Source of the DNA: Mucilaginibacter xinganensis
GTDB taxonomy: Bacteria > Bacteroidota > Bacteroidia > Sphingobacteriales > Sphingobacteriaceae
Direction: 5' to 3'
DNA length: 64,000 nt
NCBI RefSeq assembly: GCF_002257585.1
Contig: NZ_CP022743.1
Span: 5,084,001 to 5,148,000, forward strand
Within the stretch, counting starts at the first letter, position 1; each line of letters starts with the position of its first letter. The translations under genes and the position numbers were made by a program. This document shows, in pieces, positions 34,940 through 44,275 of the stretch. The notes beneath the pieces were generated by a model, which searched no databases, was not told the DNA's origin, and worked only from the letters and a program-made list of their open reading frames with translations.

Positions 34940-36106
34940 CTATTTCCAAAATACCGGCTGTTGCTTGCTGCCCCTAAGCGTACAGTCAACGCACTCAATT
35001 CCCGTTGCCAGGTAACCAACCGGCGATATACTCCCGTTTGCAAAGTATGGGGTCACCGGTATTTCTATCCGGGGAATCAAATAGGCTGCAACCTGGTTTA
35101 AATGGCTTTTAGGATTATCGTACCATGCTGAATCCAGCGCACAATCATAAGGGTAAGCCGGCAACCATGTTTGCGGTAGCTGTTCGCTGGAAATAAATAT
35201 CCGTTTCGACGTAACAGTGCCTGCGCTTATATAGCCAATAACCGGCTCCGCTGCGTCTGCAGTGTTATGTATATTCCCAATAAGCTGGGTTGGCTCCGCA
35301 TCAAAAATACTTCCTAATTGTTCAGTATTCTTTTTCAGGTTATCCCAAAATTTGTACGCTTTCTCTGTTAGGGCATATTCATGAACAAGTATGCTGTATC
35401 TTAATTCAATTTTCTCAGAGGTTGACTCAACGGAAGTTAGCGGCGCCTGGAAGATCACATCTTGCGTTAATTTAGCCGATGATCCTAAAAGGATGGTGCT
35501 TGATGCATTGTTTGCAAAGCAAAAATAAATCTGCTGATCTGCGGTACGCGGAACGATAGCTGAGCCATCAGAAATATACCCTGAATCATATTTTGAATGG
35601 AACTTCCAAGTTTCCACGTAATCAAAGCGATAGTAGTGTGTCGCGTTATTTGCGTCATGTGTATTGGCATAAAGCTGGAGCTTATTGTTCCCCACAATAA
35701 AGCCAATACTATCAATAGGCGGCGCGGTCTTTGCCTGTTCGTAGTCAGAAAGGTACTGTTTATGGTCATCAATTGTTGTAATCCGCAGCCTGAATTTGCG
35801 GGTATTATCCAGTATCACGCCTGATAATTGGTACACACCCTCATTAATTTCGGTTAAACTGTAACTATTGCCGTTATCACATTCAATGGTCAGGGCAGCC
35901 TGTACAGGGTTAGTTGTTACACTACTGGTTAGATTAACCGTTTTGCTTACTTTAATGGTGCTTACATCATTCGTGTTAATAACCCCTTCAACCACCAGGT
36001 AACTTTTAGGCGAGTTTATAACCTGTGGGTTATATGGCTTTTTACACCCCACAGATAGTATGATTCCTGCTAATAATATCTTCCAATTTTTCATATATCG
36101 TTTCAT
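34940..36106 (-). CDS. DUF4249-family lipoprotein, second copy
   Basis: This 388-residue lipoprotein starts MKRYMKNWKILLAG and has a lipobox before Cys (SVGCKKPYNP). The Ig-like N-terminal part (SYLVVEGVINT, KVSKTVNL) and the central LLGSSAKLT motif match DUF4249. It ends ECVDCTLRGSKQQPVFW, with a CxxC motif shared with its neighbour. The ATG at 36106 forms an ATGA overlap with the upstream paralogue. A TTG at 36112 is less likely. DUF4249 proteins commonly sit beside TonB-dependent receptors and are presumed surface partners. Function is unknown. Confidence 0.85.
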   Translation of the reverse strand: MKRYMKNWKILLAGIILSVGCKKPYNPQVINSPKSYLVVEGVINTNDVSTIKVSKTVNLTSSVTTNPVQAALTIECDNGNSYSLTEINEGVYQLSGVILDNTRKFRLRITTIDDHKQYLSDYEQAKTAPPIDSIGFIVGNNKLQLYANTHDANNATHYYRFDYVETWKFHSKYDSGYISDGSAIVPRTADQQIYFCFANNASSTILLGSSAKLTQDVIFQAPLTSVESTSEKIELRYSILVHEYALTEKAYKFWDNLKKNTEQLGSIFDAEPTQLIGNIHNTADAAEPVIGYISAGTVTSKRIFISSEQLPQTWLPAYPYDCALDSAWYDNPKSHLNQVAAYLIPRIEIPVTPYFANGSISPVGYLATGIECVDCTLRGSKQQPVFWK

Positions 36107-37296
36107 TGCCAAAAGCCTGGTTGTTTATTTGTGCCCCGCAGTGTGCAATCAACACATTCAGGTGTCGAGCCTGAAAAACCCTGAAGTTTAGGTGCCCCCG
36201 GCGGCTGAATTCCTTCAACCGGTATTATAGGCCCGCGCGTGGCTTTATTAAAATTAATGTATTGATCAACCTGGTTAACAGTCGTTCCTGTAACCGGGTC
36301 CCTATATTCGTACAAATAGGCATTAACCTTACAGCCGCTGTCGTCCGGATCAATCCAGGCAGGCAGATTCCTCTGGTCAACAAAAGCTCGTTTCACCGAA
36401 AAGCTACCTATACTTACAAAGCCGATCACCGGCTCAAGCGCGTTATCAACGGCATGAATATTGCCTTTTAACTGCGACGGCTGTGCGTCAAAAATACTTC
36501 CCAGCTGCTCGGTATTCTTTTTAAGTATCTGCCAAAAATCATAAGCTTCTTTCGTCAAAGCATATTGCCTTATTAAAATACTGTACTTATGCTTTATTTT
36601 TTCAGAGTGGCGGGATATAAAAGTGATGGGCCCGTCGCTGATCAAATTTGCTGATAATTTAGCGGACGACCCCAACGTAATCACAGTTGAGTGTTCGGTT
36701 CGCCAGCAGGTGTAAATTTCATCGTTTATTAAATCGCGCCGCAAAACTGTATCTCCATTTGATTTGTATTCTGATTGAAAAGCTGATACAAATATCCAGG
36801 TTTCGTCATACTCCCACCTGTAATAGCGCGTGTTGGTAACCACGTCATGGGTATTTAAATTGATATCTACACCGTCACTTTGTACTTTGTAGGTGATACT
36901 GTCAATTGGTGGGGCTTTTACCACAGGTACAAAATCCGACAGGTATTCTCTGCCACCGGCAGCTTTTATTCTTAAACGGTATTTATGCGTTGTGTTAAGG
37001 TTTAAACCTGCCGATACATACACCCCGTTGGGCATTTCTCTCAAAGCGGATGTGGTATTATCATCCCCTTCAACTGTTACTACAGCATTTAGTTCAGGGT
37101 TTACATTGACATTACCCGAAAGTTTAACTGTGCGGTTTAGTTTTATCATGGTTGAATCTGCACCGCTATTTATAAAGCCTTCCACAACGAGGTAATTGTT
37201 GGCCGTGTCAGTAACCGGTGGTGAATATGGCTTTTTACAGCTCAACACCAACACTACAGATGCGTAAAAGACAATATAAAAGTTTTGGTATTTCAT
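36103..37296 (-). CDS. DUF4249-family lipoprotein, first copy
   Basis: This 397-residue paralogue of the next gene begins with a signal sequence ending LVLSCKKPYSPP (lipobox Cys). It shares NNYLVVEGFIN, TLGSSAKLSAN, NTEQLGSIFDAQPSQLKGNIH and the tail ECVDCTLRGTNKQPGFW with the second copy. It lies 4 bp after the receptor gene. Two copies in tandem suggest paired or alternative ligand-binding partners of one receptor, by analogy with SusD-type lipoproteins. That is inference, not homology. Confidence 0.87.
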   Translation of the reverse strand: MKYQNFYIVFYASVVLVLSCKKPYSPPVTDTANNYLVVEGFINSGADSTMIKLNRTVKLSGNVNVNPELNAVVTVEGDDNTTSALREMPNGVYVSAGLNLNTTHKYRLRIKAAGGREYLSDFVPVVKAPPIDSITYKVQSDGVDINLNTHDVVTNTRYYRWEYDETWIFVSAFQSEYKSNGDTVLRRDLINDEIYTCWRTEHSTVITLGSSAKLSANLISDGPITFISRHSEKIKHKYSILIRQYALTKEAYDFWQILKKNTEQLGSIFDAQPSQLKGNIHAVDNALEPVIGFVSIGSFSVKRAFVDQRNLPAWIDPDDSGCKVNAYLYEYRDPVTGTTVNQVDQYINFNKATRGPIIPVEGIQPPGAPKLQGFSGSTPECVDCTLRGTNKQPGFWQ

Positions 37297-37300
37297 CCTA

Positions 37301-40066
37301 TCAAAACCTTATGTTATAGTTAATAAATGGAATTGGCGCGGCAAAAATCGAGAGTTTATAACCACTGATCACGCCGCTTTGCTCTGTAAAAAATGTGGAA
37401 TACGCATTTTGCCTCCCCGTTATGTTATAAACACCAATGGTCCATGAATTATGGGTTAACTGGTGCACCTTGTGGTTTCCTTCAATAATTATCGAAAAAT
37501 CAGACCTGAAGTAATCCGGGATTCGGTACACATTCCGGTCTGAGTAAAACACCCGTTCCGATCCCGCATATTCATATTTGGCAATTGGCAGTGTTATAGG
37601 CCTGCCTGTACTGTATGAAACATCAAACGAAACACTGTAGCGATGTGTAAAGCGGTAATTGCCATTAAAATTAACGGAATGTGGCTTGTCGTAATTGGCA
37701 GAATAGTATTTCCCGCTGTTTATAAACTCCCCGGCATATGGGTCATCCTGCCGCAGGAAAGTACGCGAATAGGTATAGCTTACCCAGCCATTTAATTTAC
37801 CAGCTGTTTTTTTAAGTAAAAACTCAGCTCCGTATGCCTTGCCCTCTGTATTAATTACATCCTGTTCAATGTGATGGTTCAACAGCAGTACCGCACCACT
37901 TTTATAGTCAAGATAATTCCTCAACCTTTTGTAATACACCTCTACCGACATTTCAATGGTATTAGCGCTGGCATTCTTGAAAAGTCCCAATGATACCTGG
38001 TCGCCATGTTCGGGCTTAATGTTAGGGTCACTTAACTTATAAATATCTGTTGGCGATATTGAAGTTGAATTTGATAACAGGTGAATATATTGATGCAGCG
38101 TATTATAACCTGCTTTTATTGATAAATTATCGCTTAACAAGTACCGGGCCGAAACCCTGATATCGGGTGCCATATAGGTTTTAATAAAACTACCGCTTCC
38201 GTATTTTGTACTGTCAAGTATATTGGCGGGTTCTCTTGGCAACTCAGGCGCGTAGTTGTTCACCGTTTGCGGGCCCAGGTAATTATAAATATTAAACCTT
38301 ACGCCGGCACTAATGGTTAAATTATCTGAAACATCATATTTATCACCTAAATATAAAGCGCTTTCCAAAGCTTTCTCGGCAGGTACCGCATCTGGTAATA
38401 TCAACGACTTTGGCCCATTGGGCTCAAATGTACCAGGGTTAATTTTATAAAGGATTGAACTTAAGCCAAAGTTTAAAGTATGTTTATTGCTTAGGTAGTA
38501 CGTAAAGTCTGTTTTGAAGTTTGACTGGTTGACCTTGAATCCCAGGTCGTAAGCATTAACAGGGTTTGCACTGCTCGACACATCATACTGGTACCTGTCA
38601 ATACCGGCAGATATTAAGCTGTATAACTTATTGTTGAAATTATGCTTCCATTTTAGATTAATGTTACGGTTACTGTAGGAATAAGCGGTATCGCTATTCA
38701 GCTTAAACTTATCCTGGCTCAGGTAGCCGCTCAGATACAGGTTGTTTTTTTCATTAATTTGATGACTGATGCCCAAATTAAAATCATAAAAAGATGCCTG
38801 GCTATGCTTATACGATTCAGGCAGCAACTTCAGCAGCCAGTCGGAGTAGGTAGTACGCCCACCAAAGATAAACGAAGTTTTATCTTTAATTAGCGGTCCC
38901 TCTACATTTAACCTGCTGGTGAGCAGACCAATCCCTGCTGATCCGGTAAACTTCTTTTTGTTTCCCTCCCTGTTGGTAATATCCAGCACTGACGATAAGC
39001 GTCCGCCGAATTTTTCAGGAATACTGCTTTTATAAAGCTCTATATCCTTCACAATATCGGGGTTAAAGGCGGCAAAAAAGCCAAAAAAGTGTGCCGGATT
39101 ATAAATGGTATTCCCATCAAGCAATATCAAATTCTGATCGGCAGCCCCACCCCTAACGTTAAACCCGGTAGTAGCTTCGCCTACTGATGTTACCCCCGGC
39201 AGCGTTAATACAACTTTTAACACATCAGCCTCCCCAAATGCTGTGGGGATTTGTTTAATATTCTTGATATCAAGCCTCGTTACCCCTAAATCGGTACTCC
39301 GCACGTTTGCCACTTTATCTGCAGAGATCTTAACTTCCTTTAAACTGTTGATCTGTTCCTGCATCTCAATGTTCAGCTTGCCGTCGGAATAAAGGATAAT
39401 CTGCCGCCTGCTATCGCGCATTCCCAGCCCCCTCACCAGCAGCGTTTGCCTTCCGCGCGGCAGCGTTATCGAGAAATATCCAAACTGATCTGTAGCTGCG
39501 CCTGTTTTTGTATTAGCGACATATATACTTGCCCCGGTAACGGCCTCGCCCGACTTGATATCCCTGATATATCCACTCAATATTGATTTGCCCGGTTTTA
39601 TATTATTGGTTTTTATACCTATTTCATAAAGTTTGTTCTCGGTGGTGGCGTCGGGAACTTTCTTATCCGCCTCTGCTGTATAATCGGCAACCGGCTCAGT
39701 TTGCGGCGATTGTGTATTTGTCTGCACCCGGGAGTATCCCATTGCCAGTTCATTTTTTATTTGCCGCCCCCTGGTTAAGAAAACCTGCTGCTGGTTAACA
39801 GCATATACAAAATTTGTATTTTTAAAGGCCTGGTCTAATATATTTTCAAGTGGCTTGTCAGCCAGTTGAAGGGTAACCCTCAGGCTGTCAAATTGCATCG
39901 GATCATAGTAAAAATGATAAGTACTTTTTGACTCCAGCTCATTCACAACCTGGGCAATGGTTGCCTGCTGAAAGTTTACACTAAACACCTTTGTATTCCG
40001 CTGCTGCGCCGACAATGCTTGTAAAAAAACCAGGAAGCAAATACTTGCGAGGTAAATTTTTCTCAT
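37301..40066 (-). CDS. TonB-dependent outer-membrane receptor with STN domain
   Basis: This 921-residue outer-membrane receptor has a signal peptide, an STN (secretin/TonB short N-terminal) domain at about 25-95, and a carboxypeptidase-regulatory-like domain at about 165-245. The plug at about 265-375 includes GFNVRGGAADQNLILLDGNTIYN and SSIPEKFGGRLSSVLDI read in parts. A 22-strand-type barrel ends in a terminal Phe (INYNIRF). It takes up or senses a ligand using TonB energy. No FecI/FecR genes are adjacent. It lies 1 bp after the secreted unknown protein gene and 4 bp before the first DUF4249 gene. Confidence 0.93.
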   Translation of the reverse strand: MRKIYLASICFLVFLQALSAQQRNTKVFSVNFQQATIAQVVNELESKSTYHFYYDPMQFDSLRVTLQLADKPLENILDQAFKNTNFVYAVNQQQVFLTRGRQIKNELAMGYSRVQTNTQSPQTEPVADYTAEADKKVPDATTENKLYEIGIKTNNIKPGKSILSGYIRDIKSGEAVTGASIYVANTKTGAATDQFGYFSITLPRGRQTLLVRGLGMRDSRRQIILYSDGKLNIEMQEQINSLKEVKISADKVANVRSTDLGVTRLDIKNIKQIPTAFGEADVLKVVLTLPGVTSVGEATTGFNVRGGAADQNLILLDGNTIYNPAHFFGFFAAFNPDIVKDIELYKSSIPEKFGGRLSSVLDITNREGNKKKFTGSAGIGLLTSRLNVEGPLIKDKTSFIFGGRTTYSDWLLKLLPESYKHSQASFYDFNLGISHQINEKNNLYLSGYLSQDKFKLNSDTAYSYSNRNINLKWKHNFNNKLYSLISAGIDRYQYDVSSSANPVNAYDLGFKVNQSNFKTDFTYYLSNKHTLNFGLSSILYKINPGTFEPNGPKSLILPDAVPAEKALESALYLGDKYDVSDNLTISAGVRFNIYNYLGPQTVNNYAPELPREPANILDSTKYGSGSFIKTYMAPDIRVSARYLLSDNLSIKAGYNTLHQYIHLLSNSTSISPTDIYKLSDPNIKPEHGDQVSLGLFKNASANTIEMSVEVYYKRLRNYLDYKSGAVLLLNHHIEQDVINTEGKAYGAEFLLKKTAGKLNGWVSYTYSRTFLRQDDPYAGEFINSGKYYSANYDKPHSVNFNGNYRFTHRYSVSFDVSYSTGRPITLPIAKYEYAGSERVFYSDRNVYRIPDYFRSDFSIIIEGNHKVHQLTHNSWTIGVYNITGRQNAYSTFFTEQSGVISGYKLSIFAAPIPFINYNIRF

Positions 40067-40067
40067 A

Positions 40068-40820
40068 TTAATTTGATAATTGGTCGTAATAAGCTGCTAT
40101 TTTTACCATCGCTTCTTCGGGGTTGTCGCGGTACACTATATTGTTGGTCTTAATATATTTCTTTAACTCCTTCTTTTTATCTTTCAGGATATCAAGCAAA
40201 GCACCCTGCCCGCCTACACTGCGATAAATGTTATCTTTCTTAATGTAATAGTCTTTTGATAAGCTGAAATAATTCTCCAGCCCTGAAATACTGCTCGTGG
40301 TGGTTTGGATACTTTTTGAATATTTGCCCAGCACCTCACATTTGCCATTATATAACTGGTTATAATACCCTGATTTTAATATCGTGTTGTTGCTCACGGA
40401 GTCAGCATTGATATTTACAAAGTGATTCCCTAAAAAGTCAAAGCTTTTTACACGCTCTTTTATAACTGAAAATTTGGAGACATGACTAGGAAGCAAAATC
40501 ACAACTTGGTCAATATTTAGGTCATACAACATTGATATGTTGTTATATAAACTACCATCGTAATAAATTGAGCCTTTTGTAAATCCATTTACTTCCTTAA
40601 AATAAGCATTGCCCTTTATATGCGGATCATAGAAATAGTATTCAGGACCTGTATAAATAGCTTGTTGATTGCCTAATGAGGTTTTAAAAAGATTTACCGC
40701 ATTGTTTAAGGCATTTTGCTGCGAACTGCTATCGCCCAAAGCGACTTGTGCACACACATTTTGGCAAAAAAATACGCAAAAAGCCAATACTGCTAAAAAC
40801 AGGCTGGTAAGTTTGTTCAT
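40068..40820 (-). CDS. Secreted protein of unknown function, first gene of the receptor operon
   Basis: This 250-residue protein has a signal peptide ending about NVCAQ and no further membrane spans. It is rich in Tyr and Asn and contains YTGPEYYFYDPHIKGNAYF and YYNQLYNGKCEVLGKY when read in segments. I do not recognise a family. A single nucleotide separates its stop from the receptor start, so it is firmly part of that operon and is likely a periplasmic or surface accessory of the receptor. A candidate promoter lies at 40855-40886. Confidence 0.75.
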   Translation of the reverse strand: MNKLTSLFLAVLAFCVFFCQNVCAQVALGDSSSQQNALNNAVNLFKTSLGNQQAIYTGPEYYFYDPHIKGNAYFKEVNGFTKGSIYYDGSLYNNISMLYDLNIDQVVILLPSHVSKFSVIKERVKSFDFLGNHFVNINADSVSNNTILKSGYYNQLYNGKCEVLGKYSKSIQTTTSSISGLENYFSLSKDYYIKKDNIYRSVGGQGALLDILKDKKKELKKYIKTNNIVYRDNPEEAMVKIAAYYDQLSN

Positions 40821-40854
40821 GAATTTAGGTTATAGTGGTTTAATGGTTAAAGTT

Positions 40855-40886
40855 GAAATTTACGCCAGATTATCTTAATAAACAAA
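40855..40886 (-). promoter_or_regulatory. Candidate promoter of the receptor operon
   Basis: On the minus strand TTTG (complement of 40883-40886) is followed after 20 bp by TAAATTTC (complement of 40855-40862), one base from TAnnTTTG. The start codon at 40820 would lie about 30 bases past the predicted transcription start. This is a by-eye match only. Confidence 0.4.
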
Positions 40887-40909
40887 CAGTTAAATTGGAA
40901 ATTTCAAAA

Positions 40910-40927
40910 AAACTATAATTATAGTTT
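40910..40927. promoter_or_regulatory. 18-bp perfect palindrome, possible operator
   Basis: AAACTATAATTATAGTTT is its own reverse complement and lies about 25 bp upstream of the candidate -33 element of the receptor operon. A partial copy (ACTATAGTT) occurs near 40950. Such a position suits a dimeric activator or repressor. AT-rich palindromes can occur by chance, so support is moderate. Confidence 0.4.
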
Positions 40928-41109
40928 AAAATCTTAGTCAACCAACACTATAGTTACGGCCATTGTTATAACAATGTTACAAACGAAGATTGTATTTTAT
41001 AGATTTTCGGGGCGGGCGGGATAGTTGGACATTGAACTATTAATGCATGGCGCCTCACCCGGGTTTACCGGGTATTTAAACTGTTTTAATAAAAATACCA
41101 TCCAATAAA

Positions 41110-41138
41110 AAAGCCCTGCAATAAAATTACAGGGCTTT
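41110..41138 (-). terminator. Intrinsic terminator of the rimP-nusA-infB operon
   Basis: On the minus strand AAAGCCCTG, an 11-base loop and CAGGGCTTT form a 9-bp perfect stem leading into a TTTTTT run, 18 bp after the infB stop. It is a textbook rho-independent terminator. Confidence 0.88.
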
Positions 41139-41156
41139 CAGTTATAGTATTTTAAA

Positions 41157-44100
41157 TTACAGCTTACGCTTAACTTCTACGTTCTCGTAGGCTTCAACAA
41201 TATCGCCAACTTCAATGTTATTAAAGTTCTGGATATTTAAACCGCACTCGTAATTGGCCGAAACCTCTTTAACGTCATCTTTAAAGCGTTTTAAAGAAGC
41301 AAGTTCACCTGTATAAATTACAACACCTTCGCGAACAATGCGGATCTTGCTGTTACGTGTAATCTTACCATCAAGAACCATACAGCCGGCAATAGTGCCC
41401 ACCTTACTGATCTTGAACGTTTCACGGATCTCAACATTCGCAACAATCTTCTCTTCAAAAGTTGGTGCAAGCATTCCTTCCATTGCAGCCTTAATTTCAT
41501 TTATCGCGTCGTAAATGATCGAGTAAAGCCTGATGTCTATCTGCTCTGCCTCGGCAAGCTTACGGGCACCACCGGAAGGACGAACCTGAAAGCCGATAAT
41601 AATCGCATCAGAAGCCGATGCCAATAACACATCTGATTCAGAGATTTGACCTACAGCCTTCGAAATCACGTTAACCTGGATCTGTTCGGTTGAAAGTTTC
41701 AATAACGAATCCGACAATGCTTCAATTGATCCATCCACATCACCCTTAACAATAATATTAAGTTCCTTAAAGTTACCAACTGCCAAACGGCGGCCAATTT
41801 CATCAAGTGTAATGTGTTTTTGTGTACGTAACCCTTGCTCGCGTTGTAATTGTAAACGTTTGTTCGCAATTTCACGGGCTTCCACTTCACTTTCAAGTAC
41901 GTTAAATTTATCACCGGCGGTTGGTGCCCCCTGCATACCCAACACCTGTACCGGTGTTGACGGGCCTGCAGATTCAACGCGTTGTCCGCGTTCGTTGGTT
42001 AACGCCTTAACGCGCCCGCTGTAACAGCCTGCAAGTATAGGGTCTCCCACTTTTAACCTTCCAGCCTGTACCAATATAGTAGTAACAATACCACGGCCTT
42101 TATCTAAAGCAGCCTCTATAACCGTACCTACTGCACGTTTATTCGGGTTAGCTTTAAGTTCAAGCAACTCCGCTTCAAGTAATACTTTCTCTAACAACAG
42201 GTCAACATTTAAACCGGTTTTAGCTGAAATTTCCTGCGACTGGTATTTACCGCCCCATTCTTCAACCAAAATATTCATTGCTGATAATTGCTCGCGCACC
42301 TTATCCGCGTTTGCACCTGGTTTGTCAATTTTATTGAAAGCAAAGATGATTGGCGCACCGGCTGCCTGCGCGTGGTTTATGGCCTCACGGGTTTGCGGCA
42401 TCACGCTGTCATCGGCTGCAATTACTATAATTACAATATCTGTTACCTGGGCTCCCCTGGCACGCATAGCGGTAAACGCCTCGTGACCCGGTGTATCCAA
42501 GAATGTTATTTTTCCTTTATCATCTGGCAAAGTTACCTCATAAGCGCCAATGTGCTGGGTAATCCCCCCGGCCTCGCCGCCTATAACGTTGGTTTTACGG
42601 ATAAAATCGAGCAATGATGTTTTACCGTGGTCAACGTGACCCATAATGGTAACGATCGGTGCCCTTGGAACCAAATCTTCCGGATCATCCGGCTGGTCAA
42701 GACTGCCTTCCTCATCCTGTGGTTTTACAAATTCAATCTGGTAACCAAATTCATCGGCAACAATGCTCAGTGTTTCCGCATCAAGCCTTTGGTTAATGGA
42801 AACGAACATGCCCAGGCTCATACAGGTAGATATAATCTGCGTTACAGATACATCCATCATAGAGGCCAACTCATTAGCAGTTACAAACTCTGTAACCTTT
42901 AATACTTTTGATTGCAGTTCATTCTCCATTGCCAGTTCTTCGGCAGTTGCAGCTACATCATCACGTTTTTGACGACGGAATTTTGCACGCTGAGCAAACT
43001 TGCCCGATTTACCGGCTCCACTAAGGCGCGCTAACGTTGCCTTAATTTGATCCTGGATATCTTTTTCTGAAGGTTCTTCCTTCGGACCTGTACTTGGTGT
43101 TGTATTACGGTTATTCCTGAAATCCGGACGATTACCGCCGCCACCCTGGTTAGGGCCGCCGGCACCTGGGTTGTTACCCCTGTTCCTGAAATCCGGACGA
43201 TTACCACCGTGCGCCTGCTGCGATCCCGGAGGATTTGGCGGGAGACTGGCGGTATTATTTTGCTGGCTTCCCTGGTTATTAAACCCTGGTCCCTGGTTAT
43301 CTTTACGTTTTCGTTTGCGTTTATGGTCTGCTGCACTATTGGTATTTGATGACGAGGCTACCGGGTTGCGTTTTGGCGCATTAACCGGCAACTGGATCTT
43401 ACCAATAACGTTAGGCCCTGTTAAGCGTTCGGCCTTTGCACGAATCACTTCCGGTTCCTGCGGCTCACCGCTTGCAACAGGTGCTTCAGTTACAGGAGCA
43501 GGCTCAACTGCGACTGCAACGGGTTCAACCGGCGCAGCAACAACGGGTGCCTCTTCCTTTTTAACCTCCTCCGGCTTAACCTCCGGCACCTTAACTTCAG
43601 CTACCTTAACCTCTTCAGCTTTAGGAACTTCAGGAATTACTTCCTTTTGAACTTCTTTTACCGGCTCTGGCTGGGGTGGTTCAGGAACTGCTATTGGCTC
43701 TGACTTAACAACCTCGTCAGCTATTTTAGCAACAGGTTTTTCAACCGGTGCGGGTTTAGCATTCAGGTTATCAAGGTCTATCTTGCCAACTATCTTAACG
43801 CCAGGCAAAACACCGTTATGCTGCTCTTCGACCTTTTCAGGTTGCTTTGGCGGCTCAACAGGTTTTGGCTTTTCAGTTTGTGGCGGCGCGTTGTAATGAC
43901 TGCCGATACCTTTAATAAGGATCTCTTCATTTTCAAAATCGCGCGAACGGCGGTTCTCTGCTGGTTTTTCGGGAAACTGTACAGGCTCTTCCTTCCGTAT
44001 CTTGCCGATACTGATCTGCTTAGCTTCCTCCTTAATAATTTTATCTACAGCAAATTCTTTCAAAAGTGCGCCGTACATATCGCCATCAAGCAGGGTAGTA

Positions 44101-44213
44101 GGGTGTTTTTGTACCTTATACCCTTTCGTTGCCAAAAAGTCAACGATAGTACCTGTACCGATATTCAGCTCTTTTGCTGCTGTAAATAATTTTATGGATT
44201 TGTCTTCTGACAT
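41157..44213 (-). CDS. infB: Translation initiation factor IF-2
   Basis: This 1018-residue GTPase delivers initiator tRNA to the ribosome. The N-terminus (about 1-60) is the IF2N helical domain, followed by a ~330-residue low-complexity Pro/Glu/Val/Lys then Asn/Gly/Arg-rich linker. The G domain starts at about 522 with GHVDHGKTS, DTPGHEAF and NKID, followed by the beta-barrel and C-terminal fMet-tRNA-binding domains. The length reflects the long linker typical of Bacteroidota. It is last in rimP-nusA-infB. Confidence 0.97.
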   Translation of the reverse strand: MSEDKSIKLFTAAKELNIGTGTIVDFLATKGYKVQKHPTTLLDGDMYGALLKEFAVDKIIKEEAKQISIGKIRKEEPVQFPEKPAENRRSRDFENEEILIKGIGSHYNAPPQTEKPKPVEPPKQPEKVEEQHNGVLPGVKIVGKIDLDNLNAKPAPVEKPVAKIADEVVKSEPIAVPEPPQPEPVKEVQKEVIPEVPKAEEVKVAEVKVPEVKPEEVKKEEAPVVAAPVEPVAVAVEPAPVTEAPVASGEPQEPEVIRAKAERLTGPNVIGKIQLPVNAPKRNPVASSSNTNSAADHKRKRKRKDNQGPGFNNQGSQQNNTASLPPNPPGSQQAHGGNRPDFRNRGNNPGAGGPNQGGGGNRPDFRNNRNTTPSTGPKEEPSEKDIQDQIKATLARLSGAGKSGKFAQRAKFRRQKRDDVAATAEELAMENELQSKVLKVTEFVTANELASMMDVSVTQIISTCMSLGMFVSINQRLDAETLSIVADEFGYQIEFVKPQDEEGSLDQPDDPEDLVPRAPIVTIMGHVDHGKTSLLDFIRKTNVIGGEAGGITQHIGAYEVTLPDDKGKITFLDTPGHEAFTAMRARGAQVTDIVIIVIAADDSVMPQTREAINHAQAAGAPIIFAFNKIDKPGANADKVREQLSAMNILVEEWGGKYQSQEISAKTGLNVDLLLEKVLLEAELLELKANPNKRAVGTVIEAALDKGRGIVTTILVQAGRLKVGDPILAGCYSGRVKALTNERGQRVESAGPSTPVQVLGMQGAPTAGDKFNVLESEVEAREIANKRLQLQREQGLRTQKHITLDEIGRRLAVGNFKELNIIVKGDVDGSIEALSDSLLKLSTEQIQVNVISKAVGQISESDVLLASASDAIIIGFQVRPSGGARKLAEAEQIDIRLYSIIYDAINEIKAAMEGMLAPTFEEKIVANVEIRETFKISKVGTIAGCMVLDGKITRNSKIRIVREGVVIYTGELASLKRFKDDVKEVSANYECGLNIQNFNNIEVGDIVEAYENVEVKRKL

Positions 44214-44275
44214 TTATTATACTTCTTTCTCTGCTATTTTGTGCAAAAATACAATTTTAATTTTGGTTATTACGC

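Larger units (their letters stand above)
40821..41156 (-). other. 336-bp gap: promoter region of receptor operon and infB terminator
   Basis: This gap separates infB from the receptor operon on the same strand. It holds an intrinsic terminator close to infB, an 18-bp palindrome, a related half-like word (ACTATAGTTA near 40951), AT-rich sequence and a candidate -33/-7 promoter. I see no gene in it. Confidence 0.6.

Noticed and set aside
43031..43900. Repeat array inside infB
   Set aside because: It is the normal low-complexity Pro/Glu and Asn/Gly linker of Bacteroidota IF-2, not a separate element.
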